Assembly: GCA_951217055.1 (NCBI GenBank)
Contig: OX578277.1
Location: forward strand, 71,031,455-71,095,454
Direction: 5' to 3'
DNA: 64,000 nucleotides
Source of the DNA: Gerris lacustris
Taxonomy: Eukaryota > Arthropoda > Insecta > Hemiptera > Gerridae
A program made the position numbers and the translations under genes. Of this stretch, positions 63,731-64,000 are shown piece by piece. The notes under the pieces were generated by a model. The model searched no databases and had not been told where the DNA came from. It saw nothing but the letters and a program-made list of their open reading frames with translations. Position 1 is the first letter of the stretch; every line of letters starts with the position of its first letter.

Positions 63731-64000
63731 TCTATATACATAAAATCCAAATACCACTCACTCACTGACACATCACGATATCTCTGAAACCACTGGACCT
63801 ATGGCCATACAATTTTGTAGGTGTGTTCCTCTTACCTCCTAGGTGCTCGCTAAGAAATATTTTTAAAATCTGCCATCTTGATTCAAGATGGCGGCCATTT
63901 ATATACACAATTCGACAAGACGATATCTCCGGAACCAATTGCACTAGAACCTTGAAATTTAGAAGTTAGCTTCCTTTTATGAAATTACTAACTTTTGACA
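63731..64000 (+). mobile_element. Helitron-like element, 5' end, running out of the window
   Basis: Starts tctatatacataaaatcc after an A (Helitrons begin TC and insert after A). The form tctatata(t/c)ataaaa is a common start of insect Helitron-like elements. Inside, acgatatctctgaaaccactgg (63775 onward, quoted in part) and acgatatctccggaaccaat (63921 onward) are internal repeats, and gccatcttg/caagatggc (63872-63892) is a hairpin. The interior resembles 51187 in the Helitron-like copy at 51-52 kb. The 3' end lies beyond 64000. Confidence 0.6.

Overview
The window is a 64 kb stretch of very AT-rich eukaryotic DNA. It is gene-poor and full of transposable elements in every state from intact to badly decayed. 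Evidence for an animal, probably an arthropod, comes from the mix of mobile elements: a Ty1/copia element with a primer-binding site matching the inside of the initiator methionine tRNA (as in Drosophila copia), a Penelope-like element with a GIY-YIG endonuclease, hAT, mariner and PIF/Harbinger-type DNA elements, a non-LTR retrotransposon tail and Helitron-like ends. The exact group is not decidable from sequence alone; an insect, possibly a hemipteran, is only a guess. No tRNA, rRNA or CRISPR locus was recognised.

Layout. 0-3 kb: AT-rich spacer with a decayed hAT transposase on the minus strand. 3.07-7.5 kb: a complete and very young copia element, with 192-bp LTRs differing at one base, a 5-bp target duplication and one open 1314-residue gag-pol frame. 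7.5-24 kb: spacer with copies of two dispersed repeat families (called A and B here), a 578-bp foldback DNA element at 10 kb and a GC-rich promoter-like patch at 11 kb. 24-25.3 kb: a mariner-like element with long terminal inverted repeats and a broken transposase. 27.1-27.8 kb: an unclassified element remnant with inverted ends and a perfect 23-bp hairpin. 30.4-33.8 kb: a 5'-truncated Penelope-like element between two inverted arms of about 0.91 kb that look essentially identical. 39-47.6 kb: a duplicated block of about 1.7-1.8 kb, one copy of which carries a tRNA-derived SINE and a GC-rich foldback insert; between the copies lies the best host-gene evidence, a minus-strand terminal exon at 42.03-42.17 kb. 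49.3-49.6 kb: 3' end of a LINE. About 51.1-52.1 kb: a Helitron-like copy with a textbook 3' end. 53.1-54.1 kb: a PIF/Harbinger-type non-autonomous element. 57.4-58.6 kb: further inverted repeats. 63.73 kb to the end: a Helitron-like 5' end running out of the window.

Functionally, the only complete protein-coding unit is the copia polyprotein. It carries everything needed for its own cycle: capsid and nucleocapsid, protease, integrase, reverse transcriptase and RNase H. The other coding traces are transposase or reverse-transcriptase relics, one convincing host exon of unknown function, and a few short candidate exons at low confidence. The remaining sequence looks like intergenic or intronic DNA. 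The feature most worth a second look is the Penelope-like element: two very large matching inverted arms, each holding a hammerhead-like motif, with the reading frame crossing directly from one arm into the truncated reverse transcriptase.
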